Assembly: GCF_965363235.1 (NCBI RefSeq)
Contig: NC_134844.1
Span: 54,556,872-54,620,871 of the forward strand
From: Mytilus galloprovincialis
Lineage: Eukaryota; Mollusca; Bivalvia; Mytilida; Mytilidae
DNA length: 64,000 nt
Direction: 5' to 3'
Shown here: positions 38,940 through 51,203 of the stretch, piece after piece
Position numbering within the stretch: position 1 is the stretch's first letter
How the letters are laid out: every line of letters starts with the position of its first letter
Notes under the pieces: generated by a model
What the model was told of the DNA's origin: nothing
The model's database searches: none
What the model saw: the letters and a program-made list of their open reading frames with translations, nothing else
Program-made: the position numbers and the translations under genes

Positions 38940-40839
38940 ATTCTAATGCCGCATCTTAAAATAAATGTTATTTTTTGGCTTAAAAATGGCATTAATGAAA
39001 AAGTCCGCGAAACTGTCGCATTGTTTTTAGCATCTTAACAGTGTGACGTCATGTGTTTAATCTGGATGTCAAACATGAATTCTAAACGTATTTTTACTTT
39101 TCGTACGCTTCATAATGGTTTCAATATAGACAAAAAGAAGATTTTGAGGCTCAAAATGAGAATATCTTGTTAATTTTTTGAGAAATTACATATAAAAAAA
39201 AAATCGGAATTCAAAATGGTGGCTTTCTTAGTTACGGACTGGTAGAACGTGGAATCTAACCCCTCAAAATATTTATCAACGTCCAATGAAAATTATCGTT
39301 ACAAACTAATTGCATTAGAATGACTAATAATGAGCAGAATAATATAAGATGTGGTATGAGTGCCAATAAGAAAACAACTCTCCATCTAAGTCACTATTCG
39401 TAAAAATAAACCATCATAGGCCGAAGTATGGTCTTCAACACGGAGCATTGGCTCACACTGAACAACAAACTATAAAGGCCCCCAAAAACGATATCCATGT
39501 TGAAAATCGAGTAAATTGAGGTTATACCGAAGAAAAAAATCAACCCTGCTAATATAGCTATAACTACATATAAATATACTTATAAAGTAAGCTCTCGTTT
39601 GAGAACTGTGTAAAGTAGGTTAGATTCAAACAAGCTACCCTTTGGCATGCAATGAATGTATAGAATGAAGATGTTTACTTTTATTAATAAAATTATGTTC
39701 TCGCTATTCAAATTGCTACCTTAAGCATCTTAAAAATACTTCATTATATTGAAATGAAAATTCAATGACTTTCTTTCAAAGAATCTTGATCATATTCTGA
39801 GATTTAAAAAAAAAACTAAAACACACCCGCGAAATCGCGGGCATATACAGCTTGTGAACTGTTGTAGGATGATTTTTTTGTAAAAGATATTTTGTACGGA
39901 GAATTTCATAAAAGGTATCAAAAGCCCTAGCTCTCCCTTTTTTCAAAGTCTGATATTTGTTTCCTTTATGTTAAATTCAATTATTTTCGTGTTTCTGGCC
40001 TTAGACCACAATTATTCTTCTCCTTTGCTACAATGCTTCTTTTGGTAAAAGTCAAATCAAATTAAAAATTTGCACCGTTTCAAACATGAAATAAATGTAA
40101 CTGCTTATATATAGACCATTATTAGTCTAATAAAATATGCTTCTAGGGCAATCCATCAGTTCCTTTTCTTTTGAGAGCATAAGCAGGGGCGTAGCTTACA
40201 TTGAGGCAACGGTAAAAAAAAAAATCCTTCGCTGTATTTTCTTTTAAATGATTATTGCAGCAAACTGGCTACTAAACAATAATGTAGCTACTTGTTATGT
40301 CTTGTTCGTGCGGTTATTGATTCATACCCTTCACGAATTATTCAAGACTTGTGGGAACATTTGAATTAATTTTCCATCCTCTACTTGGAAATACCCTTTA
40401 CGGTAGTTTTCTGTAATTCAAGTTTGTCAGAGTAAAAGGAAATCGACAACAGATTTATTTTGTCCTATCCCATTGCAAGCGAAAACAGTGAGTAGAATAG
40501 ATGAGGATGTAACTCACGATTCACCCGATCATAATCACTTTACCATTGAATTAGGTCAATTAGTTAATTTCGTGTCAGGATAATATCTAGTATATGAGGG
40601 CCTGGGTGATGTTTTAAGAAAACAGAAAAATCGGCCCTGAAATTAATTTAAATTTAAAAGAATATGGATTTAAAATGGTGCTAAATTATAAAATAAAGGA
40701 AAATCAAATTATGGGCGACAATTTTTTTAAAAATAAATATTTGATAATCCCATTTTAAGCATTCAAACCCTCATCTATAACCGTTGACATGTTCCCCTAC
40801 GACTTTGTTCATTGACTTTGGTACTAAACAAAACAAAAT

Positions 40840-42704
40840 CACTGTGCTTAAACGGCTGTGGGTAACTTAAGCCCAAGATGGCGGACTCTAAACTCGTTGA
40901 TATTTAATTCATACAAAATGTACCTTTTGCGACGTTTTTCATGCAGAATGTAAATATTTATAGGATTATTGAATAAAGAAATGACTAACAATTACCATAA
41001 ATTTGTTAATATAGAGTTCACTAAAGCGCAAGGTCAACTTTAAAAAATGCATAAGATGTCCGTAACTTTTTGATCGAAACTAAGCAGACTGTCCGTAACT
41101 TTATTTTTAGATGTGGGTAACTTTTGATTTAAAATTTTAAGAATTATAATTTCAACAATTAGAAGACAATTAACATCATATTTGTAACCTTCGTGGCCGT
41201 TTATACTACTCATTCACCACCAAATGTGATTTTATTAACGCATCATACTTACACCACAGAAGTTTTATGTGGGGTTTGTGGTACTCCATCCTGGTTATGG
41301 TTTGAACTTTTATTTACTGATGTGCGTCTTATCGACGTTTTTCGCTTGTCAGACCAAGGCTTTTCCATACTCTTTAATGTTTTGAGTTTAATTATATGTT
41401 TGCGGTTAACCTTCACCTCTGTTTCTTTCTATGTGTATTTTGATGAATACTCTTTGACGCGGCTCGGTATTTATACATCCCACCAGTTAGTTATAGTGTT
41501 ATGATTTTTTGAATATGTTTGCTAGTATGTTTTTTTTCTCTCTTTGTATGTTATCAGGGGTTGTTAGACTATTAAATTACCCTGTTGTCCTACGTAGTTA
41601 TTTATATTTTTATATACTATGTCGAATTGTTACACTATGTTGACTGCTCTTTTCCTTTTAATGTCACTGACTTTTACCTATTGTGTCTTTTAGTTTTATT
41701 CAGTTTAATGAGATTTAATGCAACTTGCATACAAATGAAATATGCAGCTAGCTGTAAAACTAGGTTTATTCATTTATACAAAATGTCCTTTTTTTAAGTT
41801 TTCCCATTTACTGTAAATCTTGGCCAGGGTGCCGCAATATCACCGTGCGCAACGTCCCAGTGTGTCCAGATTGACACCCCTTTTATTTTACTGTCAATGC
41901 AGATGGGATTTGTTTTTGTGGGGATGAGAGAAAAGTGTTTTTGGCTTTTTCAAAAAAGACGGAAAAATTTTGTGCACTTAAGTCTCGTATAGTCTATCCA
42001 CTGCATGCATGGGCAATTTGGGTTCCCCTCCAAAATCCCGGATTCACGCTACCCTTGTCGTTGCTGGCAGAAAATCAGTAAGTGTATACATGCTACATGT
42101 ATGTGTAAAAAATACTTGTGTAGTCTACTTGTTCAAAAATAAAAAAGAACAATGATGTTTCAACAGTTTATCTGCTATGATCGGAAACAACCCTCCGAAC
42201 TAGGCGATTCGGGTACCCCGACGTTATACAAAATGAGACCCGAGTTTTGCGGATTTATCGTGATTTTTTTCATATTTTTCCCAATTTTGTCTTCCATCGA
42301 TACAATGAATTATATCATACTAGACATCTACTTCGTTTTGTGAATATGTATTCGATGCAATCTCTATCATCAGTTTAAACATTACATCCGCGTATGTCGA
42401 TTCTTTGAAAGTTACGGACATCTCTATTGGTATGATGAAAAAAGTTACGGACAAGTTGTTTTGAAGTTACGGACAGCCTAAGTGTTTTTTAAAATCGTGC
42501 TGTGATCGTTTATTTTGTAGAATTTAATCACCTTTCCAGTTTAGGGGTTTCCCTAAACGATTAATACAACTTTTAAATTCAGTTGTTTAATTGATGCATT
42601 CGTGGTATTGTTATTCTATAGAAGAAAAGTATCTAACCGACGCAAGGCGGCTCCATCTTGGGCTGTGGGTAACTTAAGTTACCCACAGCCGTTTAAGCAC
42701 AGTG
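40840..42704. mobile_element. CACTGTG-ended TIR element
   Basis: The left end CACTGTGCTTAAACGGCTGT and the right end (its reverse complement, ending CAGTG at 42704) are flanked by AAAAT on both sides (40835-40839 and 42705-42709), a 5-bp duplication. Subterminal motifs GTCCGTAACTTT and GTGGGTAACTT recur inside both ends. The right end carries an extra inverted GTAACTTAAGTTAC. CAC(A/T)GTG resembles the Transib terminus / RAG signal heptamer, and 5-bp duplications are usual for Transib, but no transposase is present to test that. The ORFs at 41193 and 41585 look random. Confidence 0.78.
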
Positions 42705-44052
42705 AAAATATGCATTTATATATTATAGTGCACAGAAAATAATTTATATGTTGTGTTCTCAAGTCTTATTCTCGCTATTTTAAATTCATAGTACGTTTTC
42801 ACAAGCAGTGAATTTAAAATATTTAAAGGAATCGCTAATTCCAGAGAAATATGTCTGTTAGTTAATACATAATGTCAGTTAATATATATATATGAAAAAA
42901 ATCAACCAAATACTGTTCATTTATAATGAAGACTTCAGAATAAAGAAAATATTAGTTATTCGCCGGTTGTCATGTTCATCGTGAATGATAAAAAAAAAGT
43001 TAAAAATCATTCAATATGTAATTTCAAGACCTTCGAAGGAATCCACTAAAACAAGTGCCGTGCTACACTTTACATGTAGCATATGTTTTTCTCCTAGTTT
43101 ATCCAGAAATTCGTTTGTTCAATCCAGCTGTCATTCTGTGGTGATTATCTATAATTCGTTGATTCGTGACCTACGACCAAATACACTGGGGTAAAGCTGA
43201 TGACCGTAACTGCATTCACGGTCATCCCAAGATGTCGGATGAAAAATTAGGTCAGTATCTGTATTGTCTGTTACAGTGTTTCTATATCATTTTCTTTACA
43301 AAGGAGACATTGATACAATGTAAATTTATAAAAGATTCACACGGAAATCACAAATTACTTCCGAGAAATGTGCCTGAAACAGGAAATTCGATTTAAAAAA
43401 ATAGCTAAGATGACCGTAAATCACAATCGAGATGACCGTAACAGAATTAGCCATTCATAACAAGGGTGACCGTAATTGGTTAAAGGATGACCGTAATTTC
43501 TAAATGATGACCGTAACTTTTAAAGGATGATCGTCAATTTTAAGAAATATCCGTATTTGTATAACTACTTTTTTTGTATCAAATGACTAATGGTTTTGAT
43601 ATAAAACGTATTTATATGAGAGTATTATCCTATAGGTAGGAGAAAATAAGACGTGCTTTAAATACAAACTTCACTATATATATCTTTTTTGACGGTAGAG
43701 GGTATAATTTTTAAAATGGACATACAACAAGATATGCACATGAAAAAGTGGGGAAAACATGCAACAAAAGCGCGATTAAATGACACATTACAAGTATAAT
43801 AAAAACTAAAAGCTAAAAGATTTTTTTTTCATTTCTGGAATTCCTTGTAATGACATATAATAAATGCACTTTTTTTCAAAAATGCCAATGGATGTACATT
43901 CATTGATATTATATCGTCTTTGATTTGTCTTCTATTTTGTCTTGCAAGTAAAATAACAGAACCTGTTTTTAAAATACTACGACCAAACTAGTGAAGGCGA
44001 GCTCCAGCAAAATAGATCCTTAAAATAGTCTTGTTCGTATATCGTATCACAA

Positions 44053-44210
44053 GGGGCAGGGGCGGATTAAGTCATTTAAAAAAAAAGGGGGGGGGGGTCC
44101 CAACCCAGATTAAAGGGGGTTCAAACTATGTGTCCCCATTCAAATGCTATGATCGGTAAATAAAAAGGGGGTTCCACCCCGGCCCCCCTTTGGATCCACC
44201 ACTGAGGGGA
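44053..44210. repeat. GGGGCGGATTAAG-ended repeat
   Basis: Starts GGCAGGGGCGGATTAAGTC and ends GGATCCACCACTGA, with AAAGGGGG and GGGTTC motifs inside; same type as 34921-34998. Includes a long A then G homopolymer boundary near 44085. Confidence 0.6.
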
Positions 44211-44339
44211 ACCTTGTCAATTTGCATATACAGCAATGTTATTCATATATAAAGACAAACTAAGATTTTAATCTGCTTCCTCTGGAACCATACACACAGG
44301 CTCGATTACCGGATATTCATATATTTGATTAGTGTTTTT

Positions 44340-44460
44340 TATGCTCCATTTATGGGCATTATGTTTTCTGGTCTGTGCGTCCGTTCGTTCGTTCGTCCGT
44401 TCGTTCGTTCGTCCGTTCGTCTGCTCGTTCGTCCGTCTGTCCCACCTCAGGTTAAAGATT
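44340..44460. repeat. Dispersed repeat end with (TTCG/TCCG)n
   Basis: 'tatgctccatttatgggcat', 'ttctggtctgtgcgtccg' and a run of GTTCGTTCGTCC-type units. The same start recurs at 46100-46190, so these are two copies of one dispersed repeat family common in molluscs. Confidence 0.7.
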
Positions 44461-45834
44461 TTGGTCGAGGAGGTTTTTGATGACGTTGAAGTCCAATCAA
44501 CTTAAAATTTGTACACATGTTTTCTATGATATGATCTTTCTAATCATAATGCCAAATTACAGTTTTTTCCCCATTTTAACGGTCCACTGAACATAGAGGT
44601 GTAGTGTAGATGAGGCATGTACTAGAGACACCTCAGAGGGACACATTCTTGTTTCTTCAACTTTTCGTCGTATCTCTGTCAATTTGTATTAAAATTTTAA
44701 AGTCGTTATCAATAAATATTTCATTGTTTACGAGAAATTTGCAATTTACTATCATTGTCATGAACTCAAAATACGGCAAATAGTTAAAAATAAATTGGTG
44801 AAACATGTTTATATCCGCTAACTTAAAGCCCCTATTGAGACAAACACAACACAAAGCTATGAATACAAATACGGATATTCTTAGAATTGTGGGTCATCAT
44901 TTAAAAGTTACGATCATCCTTTATAAATTACGGTCATTCTTTACAAATTAGGGTTACAAGTTACGGTCATCTGTTTACCAATCACGGTCATCCTTGTTTT
45001 ATGTTACGGTCATCTTGAAAATATTTTGATAATGATTTACGGTCATCTTAGCGATTTTTTCAAATTGAATTTCGCGTTTCCTGAACAATTTTTGGCAGTA
45101 ATTTGTGATTTCTGTGTGAATCTTTTATAAATTTACATCGTATCAATGTATACTTTGTAAAGAAAATGATATAGAAACACTGTAACAGACAAAACAGATA
45201 CTGACCTAATTTTTCATCCGACATCTTGGGATGACCGTGAATGCAGTTACGGTCATCAGCTTTACCCCAGTGCAAATAAATGATCATCACAAAACTTATT
45301 ACAAATAAACCTTAATGTTGGCGTTTGTTTTTTTTCTGTATTGAACATTTTGTACAAGTTTCTTCTATCCACCGAGCAAGGTCATGATTTCTTGTGATAT
45401 GACGTGTGAGGTACAGCCAACTATATTAGAGTGTACTACGACTTGGAAATATATTGGGGGCCATTAGGCATATGAGCTGGCTTCCTGCTGGGAACAGTAT
45501 GTCAATATATATATGTTCCTGCTTTCTGTAACTGCTAGCAAGTCAGGAAACTGACTTTTCATTGGTTGTCTAATGTGATACCTTCACATATTTTGTTATT
45601 TTTATAGCTTTGAGTATAGATAGTAAGGCATATAATTAACATTGTTATGATGAAATAACATTGAACAGCAACTATTTTTAACGATTTTTTCTTGTTCAAA
45701 TTGTAAAAACCTCTATAGCTGACCCCCTGCCTCGGTATAAACAGAAGGCAAGCTACGCCACTGATAAACCCTTATTAACATACCAATGGTAGGATATGAA
45801 TCATGTATAAATGACTATAAGATCGACTTAGGCT

Positions 45835-46030
45835 AATTTGAGGGGTGGTCGGAGGGGTCCTGATTCCGAAATCCCGGGCTTAAAATCATGAAATCCCGAG
45901 ATGCAGAATTTAAAGAAATTCATATCCCGAAATCCCGAAATCGAAAAATATATTCCCGGATTCCGTAAGGATCAATCCCCAAATCCCGAGCTTAAAAACA
46001 CCCGATCCCGACGCCTCGAAAAAGGTCCTG
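45835..46030. repeat. Array of ATCCCGA heptamers
   Basis: About nine ATCCCGA/G-type words at irregular spacing within 190 bp (e.g. GAAATCCCGAGAT, ATATCCCGAAATCCCGAAATC). No tandem period is fixed. It could be one end of another motif-array element lying in the Helitron; no partner end found. Confidence 0.6.
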
Positions 46031-46099
46031 TCTCCCTCTTATCCGCTACCTTACTTTCAGTTTTGCCAAATCACTATTTTCCCTTTTAACCATAAATTT

Positions 46100-46190
46100 T
46101 TATGCCCCATTTATGGGCATTATGTTTTCTAGTCTGTGCATCTGTGCGTTCGTTCGTTCGTTCGGACGTCCGCCCATCTGTCCCACTTCA
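46100..46190. repeat. Dispersed repeat, second copy
   Basis: 'tatgccccatttatgggcat' followed by GTTCGTTCGTTCG; see 44340-44460. A short perfect hairpin CAGGGACTTTCTAT / ATAGAAAGTCCCTG follows at about 46312-46345. Confidence 0.65.
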
Positions 46191-47108
46191 GTTAAAGTTT
46201 TTGGTGGAGGTAGTTTTAGATTAAGTTTAGCATGTTTTACTTATTAATATAGATGCAAGTGGTATGACCCCTTAAATAGTAAACATTTCAAAGAAAACAG
46301 TCGACAGAATCAGGGACTTTCTATACTAACATAGAAAGTCCCTGGCAGAATACAGAGAGTCTCTATATATTAAAGTAGTATAATCGTAGTTTACATTTAA
46401 TAGTTGTGATTCTTGCGATCTAAACACCATGATATGGAGAAGGCTCTGAATGGCTTATTTATTTTTCATTTTTGTTATCTATCCTACGATTGGTTGAATT
46501 TGTGCATGTTTCAAACCGGAAGTCTTATCTATGACTAAAATTCCGTCTGATGACGGAATCATATCCGCACTCCTTTTTTGTCGTTTTTCTCCCAAAATAA
46601 CTCAATCTGGATAATCATAAGAATGGATGACAAATGCGACTATACATGTTACCTGTAGGACACAGAGGCATGATGATTGATTTATTGTGGAAGGAAGAGA
46701 AGCGACACACAAAATGAGGTCTTCTCGTGTAATAGTATAGATGTTTCCTTATAGATCATTTTGTCTTTTTGACTTGGAGGTTTCGCAATTGTATGACATT
46801 ATTTTTTTATCTTTCAATTTGAATATGACTATATACTAAACTATATCTATTTTCTTGTTGAATTATATACTTTTCTGATGCACAAATCAGTCTTAATTTA
46901 TGCATAATTGCACTTCAAGTATTCCGTTATTCCTATACATATTTATTATAATGATTTGTATGTATGTTTCTTTTTCTATCTACAAGTAAATCACATCCGA
47001 AATGAATGACAGACGGACATATACATTGTATACAAAATTTAATGAATAATTATAACGCAAAGGTTTGCGTTAGGTTTGCGATATAACGCAAAGGTTTGCG
47101 TTATTTAA

Positions 47109-47381
47109 GGTGGTACCCAACACTTTTGCTAAAATTAATTTGGCTCGTTTAATTTTCATAAAATATTGACAAAGTATTTACTTTGACCCTTTAACAAAAA
47201 TATAAAAATTTCAAAAATTTTGAACCAACCGTTTTGTCAGAAAAATTACACTGGTTATATAGTAGTTTGACAAACACCAATTTTGATCATTGAGAAGCTT
47301 AATATTCCCTTTACAACACAACGTAATTAAAACGTTAAGCTGATTTTACAGAGTTATCTCCCTGTAGTGTTAGGTACCACC
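47109..47381. mobile_element. TTAA-flanked MITE, 273 bp
   Basis: The ends GGTGGTACCCAACAC and its near inverse GTGTTAGGTACCACC are bounded by TTAA on both sides (47105-47108 and 47382-47385). TTAA duplications are typical of piggyBac- and Kolobok-type elements. It is too short to encode anything. Confidence 0.82.
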
Positions 47382-47383
47382 TT

Positions 47384-47538
47384 AAGAAATGGCTGTAATA
47401 TTTTTTCTGTCTGTGAAGAAATAACATAAAAAATTTGGTGCACACTGAATAACGCGCGTAACGGGTTATATAACAGTGTGCACCACATTTTTTCATGTTA
47501 TTTCGAATAGACAGAAAAAATATTAGTCATTTCTTATA
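47384..47538. repeat. Foldback hairpin next to the TTAA MITE
   Basis: The arms AAGAAATGGCTGTAATATTT...GTGCACACTG and reverse complement are about 70 bp each. A body to about 47690 follows with TGACGTCA (47593-47600) and CCAATCAG (about 47651), the same order as the hairpins near 38233 and 38773. Confidence 0.85.
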
Positions 47539-47764
47539 ATTGAATTCTAAATTCCATTATAAACCGTAGAAAACCATGAAAAAAAACGTTGATGACGTCA
47601 CGGTCACATGACTAAATTATGTCTACGGGCTCATAACAAAATAACGTCAGCCAATCAGAAGACGCGTTACATCCAAAATTAAATTATAACGCAAAGGTTT
47701 GCGTTATAACGCATACATAGGAAGAAAAAAAAATGTGTGGCGCTTATACGCTTCTGTACGTTTC

Positions 47765-49835
47765 TCTTTCAAAACCTTTTACTCCCCGCAAACCTCAAAA
47801 TTTCTTTTTATCTTCTGTATTACTTTTTAAGACACGTCCATCTAAATGAAGTCTGATTGATCTCCAGCTAATCCCCCTGTTTTAAAACAAACTTAAATAT
47901 GATCCTCATTAAATTCGATCCAAAAATAGTTATAGGAATAGATATTCAAAAAATCGTTATAAATTTAATTGAGTCTAAAACTAATCTTAATCAGATTTCT
48001 TTTATTCGGATATTCTTTGATACAATTCTTTATTTTTACAGAAATTACCAAAAATTATCTTTCTGACTTAAACACTGATTAAAGATTTACGTTGTACACA
48101 AAATATAATAAAATATTTTATGTCCCAGCTTAGATAAAAAAAAAGGAATGCGAAACCTTTCTTTTTTCCTTTTTTGAAACTACGATGTTTGTACAAAGTT
48201 CAACTTTTTCGTAATTTCAAGGCAGATGGTGGATTCGAGGGTGGGGCGAACAGGTCGTTAACCCTTGGATTGGACAAAGTATCGTGTTTTCGCTTAAAAT
48301 CGTCAATATTGTCTTTAGTCTCGCTACACTCGGTGATACATGTATATATTTCTAATTTGATAGAATAACGTCCCTTTCAAAATCGAAGAACCACCGCCCC
48401 TAAAAATAAAAATAGATTTGAACTGTGCAGTATATCTGAGGTAGTGAATGCACACCTTTGTTGTGCATTATCCAGATTATAGCACAGTAAGAACAAAGAG
48501 ATTTTACTCATGCCATGTGTTAAAAACGATTAAACATTCAGGAAGAGCTTCATTCCAAAGCAACCTCCCATATTTTCGATTTTTAACAAATTTTAATCGG
48601 GAATAGTCCTGTCAAGGACGGCAATAAAAATTGTGAATGTGTGACCCCAGCCTAACTCTGATGCACGCCGTTTCCCGATGAATTTTTGTTTAAAGTATAA
48701 AACCTGACTATATATAGGAACGCAGGATAATGTGTGAAAATATGGGGATTTTTTGTGACTCTATTAGTGCAATTTCGCAAGAAGCCAACTCGTTTTAAAA
48801 TGGTTGCCGAAAAACGGCTGCCTGCAAAAAATAAAAATAAAATTCTTTTGGAAAATCATCCGGGATATAATTTATCGAAAATACATAGTACAAGCAGTCA
48901 TTGAAAATAAGGCAGAAAATGATTTTTGAAATGGAATTAACAAAGAAGAAGAATAAAATTGTCCTTGAACTTGGTTATTTTGGCGCACAACTTTCCTTAT
49001 AAGTTCCAAGTGTAACAAGTTTTGGAATATTATTGGACTGTACAGAAAATATGGTTCCAGAATATATAAAAATAGATTGCCAATACTGTAATCGTATAAG
49101 CACAGTTTACACAGGACAGCAACATCGGAATTAGGAAAAAGTTAACATAGGCCTGTCATCATTTGGGATGTCAACACTTTTAAGATGCGCACCCGTTGAA
49201 ACAAAATAAAATTAGATCATTCAGACCCCGTTACATATTTTTTCTTTCAATTCCATATTTCAAAAACTATTTCATTAAATAATCACACAATTCATTAAAT
49301 AAAACCCAGTGGCAAACAATAAATGAATAGTCGGAATTTTGATGAAGGTAAACCCAGAAAAGCGCTCCGAATGCCAAAATTTTTTGAAGAGATATGTTTG
49401 CCTATATTTCTTTAAATGCAAAAACAAACTAAAAAAACTTACATTTTAATATCATTTTGGTACACGTTAATTTACACTTGAGTGTACAGGAATGGGTGTG
49501 TTTTGTTGTTGAATTGTACATGATGTACTGTTGAGATTTCTCAACTATATTCCACTATGAGCTGCTTATTCAAAAATAAATGTTGTCACAAAATGCTTTG
49601 TAAAATAGAACAAATCATAAACGCTTATATATGTTGGTCCCTCGACAAAATGCTGCGAACGTACTGTTTTACCTGTGTCCATTAGGCCACCCGTCCCTCA
49701 TGTAATCGATATATAGGATGTAGCTTAGGGTTTATACAACTTATTTCGAAGTTGTACATTTTCTTTATGTCAACTTTAAATAAAAAATATATATACCAAA
49801 TGTGCGTATATTCAGTAAAGACTTTTTTAAATGAC
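47765..49835. other. No gene seen
   Basis: AT-rich sequence; the longest ORF (64 codons at 48174) shows no recognisable content. Confidence 0.45.
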
Positions 49836-49840
49836 AGGTT

Positions 49841-50958
49841 CAGGGGCGGATTTAGGCGGGGGCGTGGCGGGCGTGCGCCCCCCCCCCTAAAATTTGCAAA
49901 GCATGGGTTGTCCTCAGCTCAATAAAGTATCTGAACAGACGACGAATATTAATCTCGTCGCATTGCATCTGTTTTAACATTCAAAGAAGTATATAAAACA
50001 GTAAGTTTAACAGAATCAACGTGATTACTAATAAACTGACCTACGGTTTATTTATAAGTTCTATAAATATATTATACTTCATCGCGGTACTGCGTTTGGT
50101 GAAAAAATATCATAGACTTTTAGCAGTTCAAGTAAAACAATGTGACATGGTAGTTGCGGATTTTATAAACAATTGCTTTGATAAGTTCAAAAACAACCCT
50201 ACCTCACTTTCCCACGAAAAAGGCGAAAGTGCCCTACCCGCGATTGGGTTGGTTATTTCATTATGGCACGGCCAAGAAAACAGTCCTGTTTAAATTGTTT
50301 CTTAATGAAAGATAGGAATACTGGTTAAAGCGAAAGATTCGTTTATTAATGTGTATCATTGTTTAACATCTCTGTATGATATCAATATATGTGTCTCACT
50401 CTCAACCTGTAAAGTTTGCCGAAGCATGCATAAACGGTGAAGGCCCCCAACCCGTACTACCGTATTACATAGGATCCCACGAAAATAAACATATCTTCGC
50501 AAGGACCTCATTCTAATTTTACAGGTTTGCGGTAGAAATGTATATAAAAAGTTTGACACGACCTCCGGAAATAGAAGAAAAAAAATTAAGAAAAGACAAT
50601 TAAAAATCGCTGGCAAAAGTAGAAATTCTTGTTTTCAAAATCTTATATTGGTCGGTGAGCTATTATTGAGTCAATGAATAGAAGCTCGCAGATTTCTTGT
50701 TAATTATAGTGATTACAAATTGTCAGGGGTGGATTTATGCGGGTTTAGCTTGAAACTTAAATTTATCGCTAATTTTACCACAAAATATGTATTTCTCGCC
50801 ACGCTTGGCAAGATATCTACATTGCACCCTCTCTAGAAGAATATTTCAATAATTTCGATAATAATACCTTCAAAAAAAATTCGCCTCGCTCCGCTCGGCG
50901 GAAATTTAAGTTTGCGCCCCCCCCCCCCCCCTAACCGAAAATCCTGGATCCGCCCCTG
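49841..50958. mobile_element. CAGGGGCGGAT-ended TIR element
   Basis: The ends CAGGGGCGGATTTAGGCGGG and the inverse of CAGGGGCGGATCCAGGATTT are flanked by a perfect AGGTT duplication (49836-49840 and 50959-50963). Poly-C or poly-G runs lie just inside both ends, with GCGCCCCCC on each side. Of two small ORFs inside (50021-50293 plus, 50356-50616 minus), neither resembles a transposase. Non-autonomous, 1,118 bp. Confidence 0.85.
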
Positions 50959-51203
50959 AGGTTGCTAAATTTGGTATTTTGAAAATATATATAAAGGCAC
51001 GCAGAGCATGTTGTCCGACTTCCTCATTAGAACTACAGTGTACAATTTCAAGGGTGTACCGAGTGTTTTACTTATAAAGGAAGCATTTTTGTTCTCCGGT
51101 ATTTTTCACGAATGACAAAATTATGAACTTACATTTAATACAGTTTGCAAAGGTTTGTCTTCAACTATGCACACTACCCAAACGTTTACATCATACAGAG
51201 ATT

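Larger units (their letters stand above)
43184..45272. mobile_element. CACTGGGG-ended TIR element with GATGACCGTAA arrays
   Basis: The ends are CACTGGGGTAAAGCTGATGA and its reverse complement, within inverted arms of nearly 400 bp; the flanking CAAATA (43178-43183 and 45273-45278) is a perfect 6-bp duplication. GATGACCGTAACTTTT-like motifs recur at 43405-43555 and inverted at 44895-45055. The middle includes a GGGGCGGATTAAG repeat (44053-44210) and a dispersed repeat (44340-44660). Matching 76-codon ORFs in the two arms are simply the two copies of the arm. Confidence 0.85.
39816..46741 (-). mobile_element. Helitron-like insertion (non-autonomous, with nested elements)
   Basis: Read on the minus strand it begins TCTATACTATTACACGAG at 46741, matching the Helitron 5' form TCT-TACTA, and ends at 39816 with the hairpin CCCGCGATTTCGCGGG followed by TGTGTTTTAG, matching the 3' hairpin about 10 nt from the end. 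The last bases are TTAG where CTRR would be usual. The host bases are A before and T after, with no duplication. Copy 1 (about 6680-6695) preserves the uninterrupted site, AAAAAAAAA joined to TGTTTCC. I see no Rep/helicase ORF. Two CACTG elements account for 3.95 kb of its length. Confidence 0.8.
37879..47758. mobile_element. TACGGAGGCG-ended element (copy 2), split by nested insertions
   Basis: Same family as 5803-7488: TACGGAGGCGTATTAGCGCC at the left and the inverse of TACAGAAGCGTATAAGCGCC at the right, flanked by a perfect 6-bp duplication CGTTTC (37873-37878 and 47759-47764). GCGTTATAACGC arrays occur at 37933-38095 and in remnants at 47050-47105 and 47690-47712. The internal sequence aligns with copy 1 in blocks: 38095-38226, 39310-39815 and 46742-47054. 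The gaps are later insertions: a hairpin-headed pair (38227-39309), a Helitron (39816-46741), a TTAA MITE and a hairpin element (47105-47690). No transposase is present. Confidence 0.88.

Noticed and set aside
41193..41797. ORFs of 103 and 70 codons inside the CACTGTG element
   Set aside because: Hydrophobic, low-complexity translation without transposase motifs or splice partners.
43166..45290. Near-identical 76-codon ORFs in opposite orientation
   Set aside because: They are the two inverted arms of one TIR element; identity of the peptides follows from identity of the arms.
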